Shown here piece after piece: positions 49,701 through 62,490 of a stretch of 64,000 bases of DNA. Positions within the stretch are counted from its first letter, which is position 1; every line of letters starts with the position of its first letter. Below the pieces are notes generated by a model that made no database searches, was not told where the DNA came from, and saw only the letters and a list, made by a program, of their open reading frames with translations. Source of the DNA: Protula sp. h YS-2021 (Eukaryota > Annelida > Polychaeta > Sabellida > Serpulidae); NCBI GenBank assembly GCA_949752745.1, contig OX457031.1, positions 51,407,103 through 51,471,102 on the forward strand, written 5' to 3'. The position numbers were made by a program, and so were the translations under genes.

Positions 49701-52579
49701 GCACATTTATTAGGCAATTATTGATATCAAAAATTAATTTTTGATCTTAAAAATCGATTTTCTAATATCAAGAATTAAATTTTTGTTATCTGTTATTCTA
49801 CTTTTGATATCTCTAAACGTATTCTTGACCACAGAACATAATTTTTGATATCAATAATTATTCAGAGATTTTAAAAATATTTATTGATATAAAAATTATT
49901 TAATGATATCTAAAACTAATTTTTAGATATCAAAAATTCAATTTCGAGCTCAATAATTTATTTTCTTTTTATTGATATTAATAATGTATTTTATTTAACA
50001 TTATTTCAGAATGAGACACTTTTAATTTATATTTTGAAATCTGTAAATGATTTTGATCGTAAAAAATAATTTTTATATCAAAATATCAGTATATTGTTAT
50101 ATAAAAATTCAGAAGCAAACATCGGTGAATAAAATAGTGACTGGTCATTGCATACAAACCCTATTTTCTAAACTTTTACTGCACAAAAAAGAAGCAATTC
50201 TTAAGCTCAAAAACTGCGTTGTTATTATTGAGATCAATAAGTAAATTTTCATCTTTAACATTAATTGACGATTCGTCAAATTTGTATATAAATGTGTGTC
50301 CTTTCAGTTTTTTAAATTGAGAATTAAGATTTTGATCTCAAAAATAAATTTTTGAAATCTAAAATTCAATTATTGATAGCAAAATATAAAGTAATGAGAT
50401 CTACATTGATTTATTGATATTTTTAATTGTATTTTGATATCAAATATTAACATTAAATGTTAAAATGGCATTGCATAATGAAATGCACAGGGCTGTCTCG
50501 TAAAATCAAAGCTGCACTAGCAAAGACTAAGGGCGGACCCCCCCCCTACCCCACCCCCACCCCTATCCACCTCCCCCGGGTAAAATCAAATCTGCATTAT
50601 CAAAGACTGTAAGGGTGGATCCCCCACCCTACCCCCATCCACCCCTCCTGGTAAAATCAAATCTGCGTTGTCAAAGACTGTAAGGGCCAATGCCCCCACC
50701 CCACCTCCATCCAACCCCCCGGGTAAAATCAAACCTGCATTATCAAAGATTGTAAGGGCGGATCCAGACAAATAATGTGAGCTCAGATTTATAACTTATC
50801 ACCAAACATTCATTAGACCTGCTGTCATTCTCAAAGTCGGTGAAATTAACGCGCTCTAATTTCATATACTAATAATTAAAAAAAAGTACATTTTCATCAG
50901 TCTGTGAAACAATCCAGAGATTATACACCCAGTCGATGTTAGTCTCGCAAATATGCACCATACCAAAAAATCACAGAAAAAAAGATAGCAAATATTTTCC
51001 AACAGGCCCTCACAAGTGTAGAAATGATTACTTTCTTATCAGTAATGTCTCATCCCAAATACTCACACACACACATAAAAAACTCCAATAAAACAGAACA
51101 GGGCCATAAAATCGGCTGAATGCATATTTGAATGTTGCCTCGTGATCGGTTGAGGGCTGAGGGGGGGCTTACTCAAAACAAGGCTAGTAATACTCCATCA
51201 ATATGCAAGCGTCAAATATAGCCTTACAGTCAGCTTATCCGATTTCTCTGTCATGTGTTTTTATCTCATTCGTTTGTGTCATCACAGATGCACCCTATCT
51301 GTATTGTAATCACAGATACACCCCATCTGTTCTGTAATCACAGATACACCATATCTGTACTGTAATCACAAACACACCCTGTCTGTACTGTAATCACAGA
51401 TGCACGTAATCACAAACACACCCTACATCTAGTGTAATCACAGATGCACTCTATCTGTACCGCAATCACAGATATACCCTATCTGTATGTAATCACAAAC
51501 ACCCTATCTGTAGTGTAATCACAAACACACCCTATCTGTACTGTAATCACAGACGCACCTTATCTGTACTGTAATCACAAATACACCCTCTCTGTATTGC
51601 TAAGATGATCAACTGGTATTAGTGAAAATATATTTTTGGCTGACTGTGTGACGAATTCGACTGAATATTAAGCAAGTTAAATAGATCAGTTGTCGTGCCT
51701 TGTCCATTTAGATCAACCGTCACTAGACCAATTGTCGCTATATCAATTGTCGCGGAGTCAGAGTTCATTTTTCAAACAGACAGCCAAAGGAACAAATACG
51801 AAATTAACCAATCAAACCCATGATAGGATCCAGATTTTCTCGAAGAGAGAAGACTATCTTTGCTGGAATTTTTCTTTTCAGTTGAGGTTGTAACAAGCAC
51901 TTTTTTTAAGAATATGCGTATGACATTCACAAGTTTTTTTTAAAGAAATGGCCGAAAGACTGAATGGGTGATACTTTTGAATTCCAACACAGGTGATCTT
52001 ACCCACTGCATTCACCTAGCTGATGCCATCGGAGCGAAGGGCACTCCCCCTGCTTTCCACCCCTGGCTGGGGCCAGGGAACTTCGGATTATTGGACATGC
52101 ACCCTAACATGAGCTAATCGTCACCAATACGAGATTCAAAAGATTAAATAACACAGGAGGTGGGGTGGTTTGAAACACAGCTTCCCTGTATTTCCTCTTG
52201 GCGCCGGATAGCCAATAAAGTACTACCCCTAGTACTTTTCAAACCATAACAAAAACTGAATGAAGTCCTTTGGTGAAGATGTGCACTACAGGGGGGCTTT
52301 AATCAAGCAACTTCCGCAAAGCTCAATGCGCTCCATTTTTAATTTTTTAACACCCCGCTTTTCGCGATAATGGACCAGCGCATTAGGCTGATGAGTTCAA
52401 ACTTTCCACGGTTTCTCTGTTGCTAAAATTAGTAACTGCTGCTCACCAGACAATCTTGTCCAGAATAATCTCTGCATTTGTGGTCGTTTATGCTAAGATT
52501 TGAAAGTCCAAATAAGTTTTAAAACAAATAAAAAAAAAAACACTGATCACGTTACCTCTGAGTCTGTGGTGCCAACCAT
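43703..52579 (-). CDS. Drug/metabolite-transporter-like (EamA/SLC35-type) membrane protein, four coding exons, ~449 aa
   Basis: Exons in gene order: 52579-52556 (ATG, MVGTTDSE; the exon extends to 52621 as 5'UTR), 46089-45911, 45389-45308 and 44767-43703 (stop). All borders are GT-AG and the joined frame is 1350 nt with the stop. Residues 1-70 are a polar, acidic cytosolic tail. After it come about ten hydrophobic segments: an early pair around SSNAYLLSCFFCFLMTVAQ, a pair around LRFPVRTIPLLILLSL, then TFFAATLYIPVGTNHSLNKF, a loop with Asn-glycosylation-like sites and Cys residues, and six more segments. The IPVGTNHSLNKF segment resembles the conserved first-repeat region of DMT transporters. 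The substrate cannot be told. Ordinary host gene; I see no damage. Confidence 0.75.
46768..47090. repeat. 34-bp minisatellite in transporter intron 1
   Basis: About nine units of GCTTCTGGTCAGCTGGTTAG + CTGATCCTCGGAAT, with small variations (GATCC or GGTCT). Confidence 0.92.
47100..49699. other. Intronic DNA with a dispersed repeat end near 48720-49110
   Basis: No gene. At about 49071-49102 a GGACGGACGGACGGAC run marks a dispersed repeat of the type seen at 31440-31470 and 39073-39093. G-rich runs occur at about 49275-49285 and 49432-49475. Confidence 0.45.
49700..50465. repeat. AT-rich block of recurrent TTGATATCAA-type palindromes
   Basis: Motifs such as TTTTTGATATC, GATATCAAAAATTA and AAAATTAATTTTTGAT recur every 20-40 bp on both strands, alternating with short unrelated AT-rich spacers. 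Not a strict tandem repeat. Confidence 0.7.
50498..50770. repeat. Four-copy ~70-80-bp C-rich minisatellite
   Basis: Units begin GTAAAATCAAATCTGCATTA at about 50499, 50580, 50650 and 50722, and each ends in a C-rich tract. Confidence 0.85.
51283..51602. repeat. 28-bp minisatellite
   Basis: About eleven units of GTAATCACAGATACACCC + TATCTGTACT with point changes and a few shortened copies. Confidence 0.9.
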
Positions 52580-52787
52580 GCTTTCGTGTATCCGTGCTAT
52601 CGCTATGTTAAGAACGGCGCGCTGAAAGTAAAACAGAGCTAAATAAACATAAAACAATAATCAATTTTCAATAGCTGTAAGTTTAAAGACGCAACCTTTT
52701 TCACTGTATATAAAATTTGACAGCCTGCTAGGCTGGCATGGTTATATCAGAGCAGGATTATGATGGGGGGGGGGGGGGCAGGCTCCG

Positions 52788-53300
52788 CCCCCTGTAACAT
52801 TCGTTGTCATGTTTCTGGCTGGGGAGGTTAGCCCCCTGTAACATTCGTTGTCATGTTTCTGGCTGGGGAGGTTAGCCCCCTGTAACATTCGTTGTCATGT
52901 TTCTGGCTTGGGAGGTTAGCCCCCTGTAACATTCGTTGTCATGTTTCTGGCTGGGGAGGTTAGCCCCCTGTAACATTCGTTGTCGTGTTTCTGGTTGGGG
53001 AGGTTAGCCCCCTGTAACTTTCGTTGTCGTGTTTCTGGTTGGGGAGGTTAGCCCCCTGTAACATTCGTTGTCATGTTTCTGGCTGGGGAGGTTAGCCCCC
53101 TGTAACATTCGTTGTCGTGTTTCTGGCTGGGGAGGTTAGCCCCCTGTAACATTCGTTGTCATGTTTCTGGCTGGGGAGGTTAGCCCCCTGTAACATTCGT
53201 TGTCATGTTTCTGGCTGGGGAGGTTAGCCCCCTGTAACATTCGTTGCCATGTTTCTGGCTGGGGAGGTTAGCCCCCTGTAACATTCGTTGTCATGCTTGC
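52788..53300. repeat. 44-bp minisatellite just upstream of the transporter first exon
   Basis: Twelve units of CCCCCTGTAACATTCGTTGT + CATGTTTCTGGCTGGGGAGG + TTAG. CATTCGTTGT recurs every 44 bp from about 52798 to 53282. It lies upstream of the exon that ends at 52621, so it sits near the likely promoter. Confidence 0.95.
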
Positions 53301-54549
53301 CATCACTTTTCTATTTTCTTTTTGAAGCTAATCTGTATTCTTTTAAAATTTCAAACCGACATCGAGCAAGCATCTAACTTTATATTCCCTCTAAAACAAC
53401 TTATTTCCTCGCACAGAAATCCCGCGTTCCTGAAGGTTAATGTTATTTTACCCTTTGAAACACCTAAAAACAACATTGCTTTTATTAATTTACACCACCA
53501 ACACACAGACATAAACTGTAAAATGAATGCAATTAGTCTGTGTGTTGACACCTTTATGACTTAACTACTCATGCTGGGAATGGCGGTGGAAGCCGTTTTT
53601 TTTTATCGATGATGGCCTTTCGGAGGCAAGTAAAACAATATCTTAAAAATTGTTGGTTTATTTCGGCTTTCACACTGATATTGGGAGCTTCAATACTTTT
53701 TTTGAAGCGATTGTCAAAAGACGAATTGAATTCAGTAGTACTTTATCTACTCCACTATATTCGCTTGGTCTATCCCCCACTTACCCGCCAAGCCGGGCTC
53801 GAACCCGGATCCAACGCTGCAAACAATTGCGTTCGAGTGTTCCATAGTACAGCTTTATTTTATAAGTAAAATGAAAACTTGTACAAATACTGTTCTTCTC
53901 TCATGCTGTTTCAGAATGGCTGGTCTCCGTTATTCTCACGTGACCGCCGAAATAAATAAAAACAGAAACTTAGCGAAGTTAAAACTCTGCGTTCGTAAAA
54001 TGTCATTTTCAACTAAAGGTGTGACGACGAGCGTTCCACCCTTTCTCAAAGTGCATCCCCACGCAGCCTTTCCCTGAGAGTGGGTGCGAGCTTTTTTAGG
54101 TGGACGTAAATGTTGATGGTTCTTTGATGTATTTGTAACTCGTTCTTGGATGGCCAGCTTCTTACCCGGGACTATGCACACGGAAAAATATTAGATTCTA
54201 GTTTATGTATGTTTATCTATACCCTGGGGAAATCAGTCTGAAAGTGGAGAATGTGAATAACACCTTTACTTGCTACGGGGCGTTTGAGAAATGTAAACTG
54301 TCAGTTTAATCTCATCTTTGAAACTGATTGCGATTTAATGGCGTTCTCAGACCCATACAGAACAAAGCAAGCGTACTGCTCATCCAAAATACAGGTTTTT
54401 GCAATATATAAGAACAAGGGATAAAAAGTATTAACTGATCTGATGAAAGGATGATGGAAATAGATACCGCCCTAAGACATCTGTTTGGTCGGAATCACCG
54501 ATTTGAAGTCCTCAAGACGTCGCCTGACGGTGTCAAATACCATAAGCTA
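53301..54549. other. Non-coding; tRNA-like (SINE?) fragment near 53780-53860 on the minus strand
   Basis: On the minus strand about 53788-53815 reads CCGGGTTCGAGCCCGG, a perfect tRNA T-arm/B box. A convincing A box or cloverleaf is missing. No protein gene is supported elsewhere in this stretch. Confidence 0.35.
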
Positions 54550-55230
54550 TAAATAAGTAGTTAATGGTCTTTGCTATCATGTTTTGCAGTAACAAAACTG
54601 TGTAACAGTAACGTCGTAAACACTGCGTCTACGAATCGCGTTTAAAGTGACATCGTTCGGACGACACAAAAATAACTATAACCAATGCTGCTTTAGTACT
54701 GACTAGACTGACTGACTACATCGGCGTCACTAGTAAAGCAACACCCGTTAGAGGTGGCAAAAACAACAAATGACGAAAGCGATACAACATAATTGACTCA
54801 CGGTAATTCTTTAGTTTTAAACTGCATTGAGAAGTCATTTGGTTCGCAAGCAATTCTACGTCGTTTCGAAACCGGAAATGGGACCAAAACCAGTAAGCAC
54901 TGTGACGTTATATCAACGTAAGCTATACGTTACATCCGACGTGGGGCCAACGTCAGATTTTGATTGAAACTGCCGAGTATAGATATCGATGATCCCACGC
55001 CCACTCAAAGCTGCGAATAGCTTGCTGCAAGCCGACAGTATAGGCATCGGGATAAAAGCAATCAAGAATCACGACCTAGACATTGACATACGGCGTTACG
55101 GTCACCCCTTCCTCCCCCTCAAAGTGTCCCATCCTTGGCTCATCCGGTAACGCAGGGCATAAATGAAGTCATTTTAACGATTTTGTTTAAAAATAGGCGG
55201 GAAAAAACTTGCGACCTCCTTAAATTCCTA
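54550..55230 (+). repeat. Interspersed repeat, copy A (ACGT-rich)
   Basis: Matches 58990-59510: shared blocks include AGTTAATGGTCTTT, CGACATCGTTCGGACG (here TGACATCGTTCGGACG), ATAACCAATGC, TTAGAGGT and ATAAATGAAG. The inner part has CAACGT-type motifs. It is probably an uncharacterised transposable element. Confidence 0.7.
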
Positions 55231-55599
55231 TATTTTATGTTTTCATTTTGGTCAATTTTCAAAGCGAACCGTCATAGTGTTATGCAAGACTACACTGTAT
55301 TAGAAACTTGGTACTCACCTCCATATGTGGTCACGTCGACCACAAGTTCCTTGCTTACGACAACACCTGTTTTGCATGTTTGTAAAGCTTTTTTTAATCA
55401 CGGATAAATGAAATTAGCAGCGTATTACGTATGAAGTACCAAGCCAAAACTCTCTCTAGCATAAAAACATTCTGTACAAACCTGTTTCGGTGAAAAATAG
55501 TGTCAGCGCTCACTACACTAAATCACATGTCTGAAACTCCTGTCCAGAAATAAAATCTCAAAATATCGGAGGACAACTGTCGTGAGTTGAGGAATATGA

Positions 55600-58200
55600 T
55601 ATCGGCAACCAAGTCCTGCTAAAAAAATTGGAAAAGTTGGATCAATTAAAACCACTAATTGCAGCAGTGGACAACAGTGTTGTAACGGAATCAAAAGGTC
55701 AGAACTTGACAACTTACGTTGTGGTACAAAAGGATAACATTAAGAATGCACACGAGAACATCTCAAACAAAAGTTTACCTAGCGACTGGTCGTGTAAAAA
55801 CATTTCCATAATATGCAAAAGGTTTGGCTTAAGAAGGCAAAGCTTTTAAAACAACAAAACATATAACCTTGATATTTATGGGATACGTGAATTACGCAGG
55901 GAGAATTGCAAGCAAATAATGGAGATCTTGCTGTCAAATTGAAAAAGATAATAAGACACATCGACTGAAGCGCTTCGTGCCAAATCGTGTGAGGCCCATT
56001 ACTGCAAAATATCCTTAGTGGCGCGACTGAAGTGTATAACCTTAGGGGAAGACTAAAAACTGCGACATCTTCAAAAAAGCAAGGTTTGGAACGGACACAA
56101 TGACAACACCGAGCCTTATCCATAATATACAACGTGGCCATGGCCAGTAACAAGAAGGCGAAAATAGTAGGAGATGTGTTGCTTTACATCAAGAGATACT
56201 ACAGAATGCCAAATGCCAAATCTTCTTGTGTTCCTAAAAGATTTAAGATTTTTTTTAATTAGAACATATAATTGAATATAAAAGAAATGAGACAAGACTA
56301 CAATAAAGAGCGGAGTATATAAAAAATTATACTTTGTAATCCTGCTAAAGAAAGTTATGAAAGAAAAACCATAAGCTACTAAATAAAGAAAATGGAGTGA
56401 TAACTAAAAATAGATCTATACTGAAGTATTCTTTATTTCTATATGCATAGGTTAAGGTATCAGATTAACAAAGGGTTTACTGGAATGTTGCATAGATGAA
56501 AGTAAAACCGGGATTTCATTACAGTTAGATTTAAAAAAAACATACGAATCTACAGAATGGTAGTTTCTGGAAAAAGTTCAACAAACCTTCAATTTCCGGC
56601 AAAATTTTTACTGATTTGATAATGTTATGTTATAAAAACATAGAAAGCTGTAAAATGAATAACGGTTTAGAAACAAAACGAGTCTCTTTTCTAGGGCATT
56701 TAGACAAGGTGATCCGTTAATATTTTATTAGGTACTAAATTTCTGGCGAATAAGATACGAAAAATTCTGAACTTACGGCCATACAAACTGGAAATTTTTT
56801 GAAAAGAAAATATGTCAGTTTGCTAATAATGGAAATTTGGTTTGTTAAGGATGAACATTCAAATTCAGATAAAAACCTGCTTATAGACACAAGACTTCGA
56901 AAACATACAACATCAAACAAAGAGGCATGGCTTGCGTTCAAGCTATGTTCAATGTGCTAGGAATAACAGTAGAATTAGGCAAGCAAAAATTTTGAAAGCT
57001 GTCAAACAAATTTAAACTTTGGAGCCAAAGATATTTAAGTATTTTGGAAAATGTTTCTAACACTTTTGGAATCCAGACTTAATATACAATATGAGTAATC
57101 ACGCCATAGAAGATAAAAAAAGTGAACAAAAAGAAATAAATAATTTTGTTTGGAACTGAAAACCCCCGTACAATTAAACATATTGCTTTGAGTAATCACG
57201 CCATAGAAGATAAAAAAAGTGAACAAAAAGAAATAAATAATTTTGTTTGGAACTGAAAACCCCCGTACAATTAAACATATTGCTTTGATATCAGTATATA
57301 ACAGAGAAGACAGAAAGTTATGGATATTACGACAATGAATGCAGTTTTGAAATATTCTTGGTTATCACGACTTATTTTAGAAAATTTCTGTAACGGCATA
57401 GCAAATCTGCACTTCGAGAAAAAAATATTGAGGATCATTAATCCCAATGCGATGTGATTATGGTGCCAAGCTATTGAAATTATCAGTATTGTATAGAATT
57501 ACTGATATTTGGGCGACCATAAAGAAAGACAAAATGTCAAGATGTATTATTTGGAGCAATGAAAATATACTTACTGCAGGAAACACTATACAATTTCAAG
57601 TTTGGGTAGAAAAATAAATGTTATATATTCAAGATCTAATAATAAATGAAACTAGCTATTTCACAATACAACAGTTCGAAGAAAAATATAATTTGTATCT
57701 AAATTTTGAAGTATTTTTCATTGAATATATTGGAAAATTAAATTAAAAAAAAACAACAAACAAAAATTTTATTTCAATTCTATTTACAACTGGATAAATT
57801 TTATTTCATTTGTAGTTACAACTATGCAATATCCTAACAAAGATAAAAATATGCAAAATGTCATATATTCTACAGGGTACTTATAGAAAATATGTGTATT
57901 GTATCAAATACAAAGGATAAATGGATAGATATTGAAGGAATTGGAAGAAACGCATTTACTATGTTATTCTGTAATGCGTAGATCGGCAAAAACACACATT
58001 CACTCGACTATAAAATGCTAAAAAGGATCCCAGCCTTAAACGAAAATCTATATAAATGCAATATAACTGATACAAATGTGTGCCAAGAATACAATACTCC
58101 AGTAGTAGAACGATTTTTCATGTGTTGATACAGTGCCCATCTTCGTCAAATAAGATAAAATTGAGAATCACCAATTTTGAGCGTTCAGGCGTTTTTGTTT
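55600..58200 (+). pseudogene. Heavily decayed L1/Tx1-like non-LTR retrotransposon
   Basis: Translated with many stops and frameshifts, the plus strand shows ORF1-like text (YNLDIYGIRELRRENC near 55862-55910, then RPITAKY-like near 55990). Reverse-transcriptase landmarks follow: DLKKTYESTEW near 56530, FRQGDPL near 56700 and INNFVWN near 57140. A C-terminal Cys/His-type stretch lies near 58080. Order and spacing fit an L1/Tx1-type element. No intact ORF remains. Confidence 0.7.
57095..57290. repeat. ~96-bp tandem duplication inside the L1-like remnant
   Basis: GAGTAATCACGCCATAGAAG and the following ~76 bp are repeated without change at about 57093 and 57190, so the duplication is recent compared with the decay of the element. 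Confidence 0.9.
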
Positions 58201-58989
58201 GGAATAAATAGCCTAGCTCTGAATAATATTTTATTTTTTAAAGAACAAATATGGCAAACAAGGAAATACAAAAACAGGATGCAGTTTTAATTAATTTAAA
58301 TATTTTTGTACAGAACATTTCATCAGACAGAAATTTACTTTTCGAAAAGAATTTCAAAAGCTATATTGTTTGATTATTCTAGACTTAGGCGTGAAGAAAC
58401 TGAATACGAAAATCACCACACAAGTTTTTATTAAAATTGAACAAACTTATATTTCGCATAAATGTATGTGTTTTTTTCTAAATGGGCGTGCGGGACAAAA
58501 GGAAAGAACATAGCATTACTGAAAAGTATGAGTTTAGGTATGCGTGTAAACGTGGGTGATCTTTAGTGTTTTCAAAAGAAAGTTCTTTTCTTCTTTACAC
58601 TTGAATTTCAAAGAACGTACAAAGAAAGTTCCCCATAGAAATAGTCCACTTTAGATACAAATCACCAGCTGTGGTATCTCTAAAAAATAAATAGATATAA
58701 AAGACTTTATTTTGAATAAAGAAGAAAGCATTCATAAATAAAAAGTAAATAACTTTAAATCTTGAATCCCTCGAAAGCAAGAATAATATAAATTACATTG
58801 CTATTTAGCTGCACTAGTACAAATTAGATTTGAACAGTATTTTGCATATTATTAGTAAGTATGGCAGACCATAAGCCAATTGAAAGTGGATGTTAACATA
58901 AGAATGTCATTGTCTCGTTGTTTGCCAGTAGAATTCAAGCAATGTATACATTTCAAAGAATCTCTTAAGTCAATAACGCCAATAAAAGG

Positions 58990-59770
58990 GAACTGTAGTT
59001 AATGGTCTTTTGTGGTGTCTTTTGTCGTAAAAAGTGGTGCTACTTCGTTGACGGAGTGCGTTTAAACCGACATCGTTCGGACGTTACAGAAACAACCATA
59101 ACCAATGCAGTTTTAGAAACGACGGCACTACATTGGTAAGCATAAAGCAACGTCACTTAGAGGTCGTAAAAGCAAGAAATGACGTAAGTGAAGCAACATA
59201 ATTAAATCGTGATAGTTCTTTAGTTTCAAACATCTTGAAGAGTCACTTGGTTCGCAGACAATGCTATGTCGTTTTGATTTAAGAAATTATATCAAAACGC
59301 AGTGAACATTGCAACGTTCGAACAATGTAAGATCAACGCCGCACCCGACGTCGGATCAACGTCGGGGTTTGGTTGATTAAGGAAGTTGAAACAACGCCTA
59401 CCTGCCGACGTTGTATGTATATCGATTGTCTGACGCCCGGTCAACGTTGCGAATAGGTTACCCGGTCACGCAGGATATAAATGAAGCCATTTTCATGAAT
59501 ATTTTTCACAAGTAGATGGAAAAACCTAGCCCTGCCATATTTTACGCCCTGATTTTGATCTATAACATTAGAAGGTTGCTGTTTGGTTGTAAATCTGTAC
59601 AACGTCGATTTTTCGATGTCTATAGAACGCCGATTTAACGTTACATGAAACACGCTGATTATGCGTTGCAGAAAGTGGGATTTTCGTTGCAATGTCCACA
59701 CAACGTTGTTTATCCAACGTTTAGTCAACGCTGATGACGTTGATCATACGTTTATCTATGTTCGTGACCA
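58990..59770 (+). repeat. Interspersed repeat, copy B, with ACGT-rich block
   Basis: Homologous to 54550-55230 up to about 59510. Then from about 59580 there is a dense set of AACGTC, AACGTTG and CGACGT motifs on both strands. No coding content. Confidence 0.7.
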
Positions 59771-61865
59771 GTCACAACAAAATTACAAAAGGAATGTTTA
59801 CTGGAAAAGACGACATCGCAACAACTTCGTTTAGGGTTCCTACCTGACATACTTATGACGTCACATTGAGAACCTGTATTATCGTTCACCGTAGATTGAA
59901 AATTTAAAAGAAATGCAAACTCTAATAAAATCACTGCTTTGGTTCCCGTTGTCTTTCCTCCTTTTAATCAGTCTGTGACTTTGATGCTGCAATCACTTTG
60001 AAATTACAACAAGTAAAAAGTTTTTTGTTCATCCTTGTCCGCAACAGGTGATGAAATCTACATTTGAAAACTTTACACTCTAAACAACGTTGCTTTTTTC
60101 CAGCCTTGAATCAAAGATGTCTTTGAATAGATGTTGGAAAATTATTTTTTGGCTGCGACTCACTGCAAGTTAAGCGTGACCGAATGTTGAATGGACGTGG
60201 TTTGTGGTCGCAACCAATCACAATCAAATTGCAAATTTGGTTTTGCCCTCATTTTCGGACTTAATGTTCTCACGTAAAATTTGACCTAGAGTTTCAAGGT
60301 CCAATGACAATTAACTGTGCCGATGTTCTACGCCGTTTACAAAACTCAGTCCGAAAACTTCAAAGATGCTTCGAAGATGCTGAGTCATCCAACGCGATGT
60401 TATCTGTTTGTCTGTGAAAGGTGGATTGTAAATCAATGCGTCTGATAAAAGTTGGATTCTAAATCTGTGTGGCTGATAAAAGTTGGACTGAAAATCAGCG
60501 TGGCTGTTTGAATGTATAATAGTTTTGTGGCGTCTTCTTACAAGAATTTGGAAAATAAAAAAAAGTATAAGCAAACACTTTTAGAAAAAGCTGGAAATTG
60601 GTTGTTGGACATCGCAGCCTCGATTAAACGCTAGAGATACGTGGTTGTGTTTACTGTTTATGCTCTGATGTGATTTAAAATACCAGGACTTTGTCTTTCC
60701 AATTTTCTAAATGGTGAAATCGCAAACGTCCAATCAACGCCTTTGTGACGTTTCAGGATAGACAGAGGAATACAGCAGCAAAGGAACAAAGCGTTGTGTA
60801 GCCTTTGACGATCTCAATAAATAACCCGTCTTATCGTAGGGCTGGCAATGCAGTCATGAAGCGTATTTCGGGGAATAAGCTGAACGACGATTGGAAACAT
60901 TAGAATAGGTCTGTTATTTTTTTATCGTCAAATTTTTGAAAATGTACATAAAGTGTGCCTTCGTACATGCTGTAACACATTGGCTTATCTCGTTGCAAAG
61001 TGGACCATTGTCTCCCAGAAATGCTGACCTCCCCACGTTATAAAATGATTTTGCGGACATGTACATAAAGCCACTCTCGTAGCGACCCTGATTCACCATC
61101 CTGGGAAAAGACGGTCTTTCGACTTTCATATAAATCAAAACCTGACGTTTATGCAACGTCTATGAAACGTTGAAACGTCGCATGTTCCCATGGCAGCTTA
61201 CGATTCACTTGGGCAACATTCCGGCAGATTTGTGGCACACAAAGCAGCACATTTGAGGTCAACCTGTCATGTCTTATCAATTCTAATCAGATAAACAAAG
61301 GATTCACTGAGCTCAATTCTTGATACATAAATCCAGCAGAAAAATAGATCAAATTGAAGTCTGGAACCCTTGTGTAGAGAGAGACAACAACTAAATTGGC
61401 GTGATGTAACCGAATGCAGGATTTAAACCTTAGCGTACTCGACCAGACCAACATTTAACCCTGTTACAGGATTCGGGTAAATGCTGATGTTTGATTCGTT
61501 GATTTCCAAGTTAATAATGTTTTAGTGTTGACTGGTACGCAAAAGTTGACAGCTATTGGCTGTTATTTGAAATCAAAACGCATGTAAGAAAACATATGTA
61601 GGCACATTTCGAGTCAATGGAGTTTTTATTGGCCAAATGCGAAAATTTTGAGCTAATTGCTAACATATTCTCACTAGCAATTACTTCTTGTTGAAAAGAA
61701 ATAAGTTAAAATCTGTTAGTTATAAGCAGAGAACATATAAAACGTTTGGTGTTTTGACTAGCGGATTGCGGTAATTCATCGATGAATGAACTATAGAAAT
61801 TGGCCTTGCTGCCCGTGAAACAAGAGCAACGAACCCACAACAAAAATTGGTCGGAAAAAGTCGCT
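59771..61865. other. Non-coding DNA, no feature supported
   Basis: Only short frames without domains. A small local repeat (CTGATAAAAGTTGGA with flanking AAATC) occurs at about 60440-60500. Confidence 0.45.
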
Positions 61866-62490
61866 ACCACCCAGTAAACATCCTAGGATCGATCCAACGC
61901 CAATTTGAGGTTGTGACGTCGATCCGACCGAATCACAACATTACCTTGGTTTGTACTTAGGTTGTGATTCGTTGCGACGACAGATCGACGTCTAACCAAT
62001 GTTTTTGATACAACGCTTAGCAGACGTTTGGTAATCAATGTTGTTTAGACGTTGGTTTTGGTCGCAGCCAGATTGGAACGTTCTTCGACGTCTAATAAAC
62101 GGGTTTGGTGTAACGTTAAATAGAAAATCGCCGAGAACTGTAGCCATGACAGTTCATTTTTTGACAGGTCATTTTGAAAGTGGACCGAAACGACAAAGCA
62201 GCTATTGGTGTTTCGTTCTTTCTTACCAACTTTTGAAAATTATTTTAGATTAACATTTTCTCGACATTTTAAAACGACGCTTTCCTCACATCTATACAAC
62301 GTCGTCGTTTTGACTTCCATTTGCAACCGTTACGCAACGTTGATTAGAGGTTGGATAACCTACGCCTATCCGACATCGGGAGATAGACGTTGTTTCGTCT
62401 TTTATATTTAACTAAAAAATTCGACGTTGAACCGACGTCTGGCGCGACGTCTATCCAACGGCGAACCAACCAATATCTCTAGGCAGAGAT
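61866..62490. repeat. ACGT-rich degenerate repeat block
   Basis: Motifs such as ATCCAACG, GACGTCGATC, AACGTCG and GACGTTG recur every 20-40 bp in both orientations. Similar blocks are at 54880-54960 and 59280-59760. Confidence 0.65.

Noticed and set aside
51283..51602. CRISPR-like array
   Set aside because: The 28-bp units are contiguous with no unique spacers, and the window is eukaryotic; it is a minisatellite.
53780..53860. tRNA gene
   Set aside because: Only a T-arm/B-box is present; no A box, anticodon arm or acceptor stem could be drawn.
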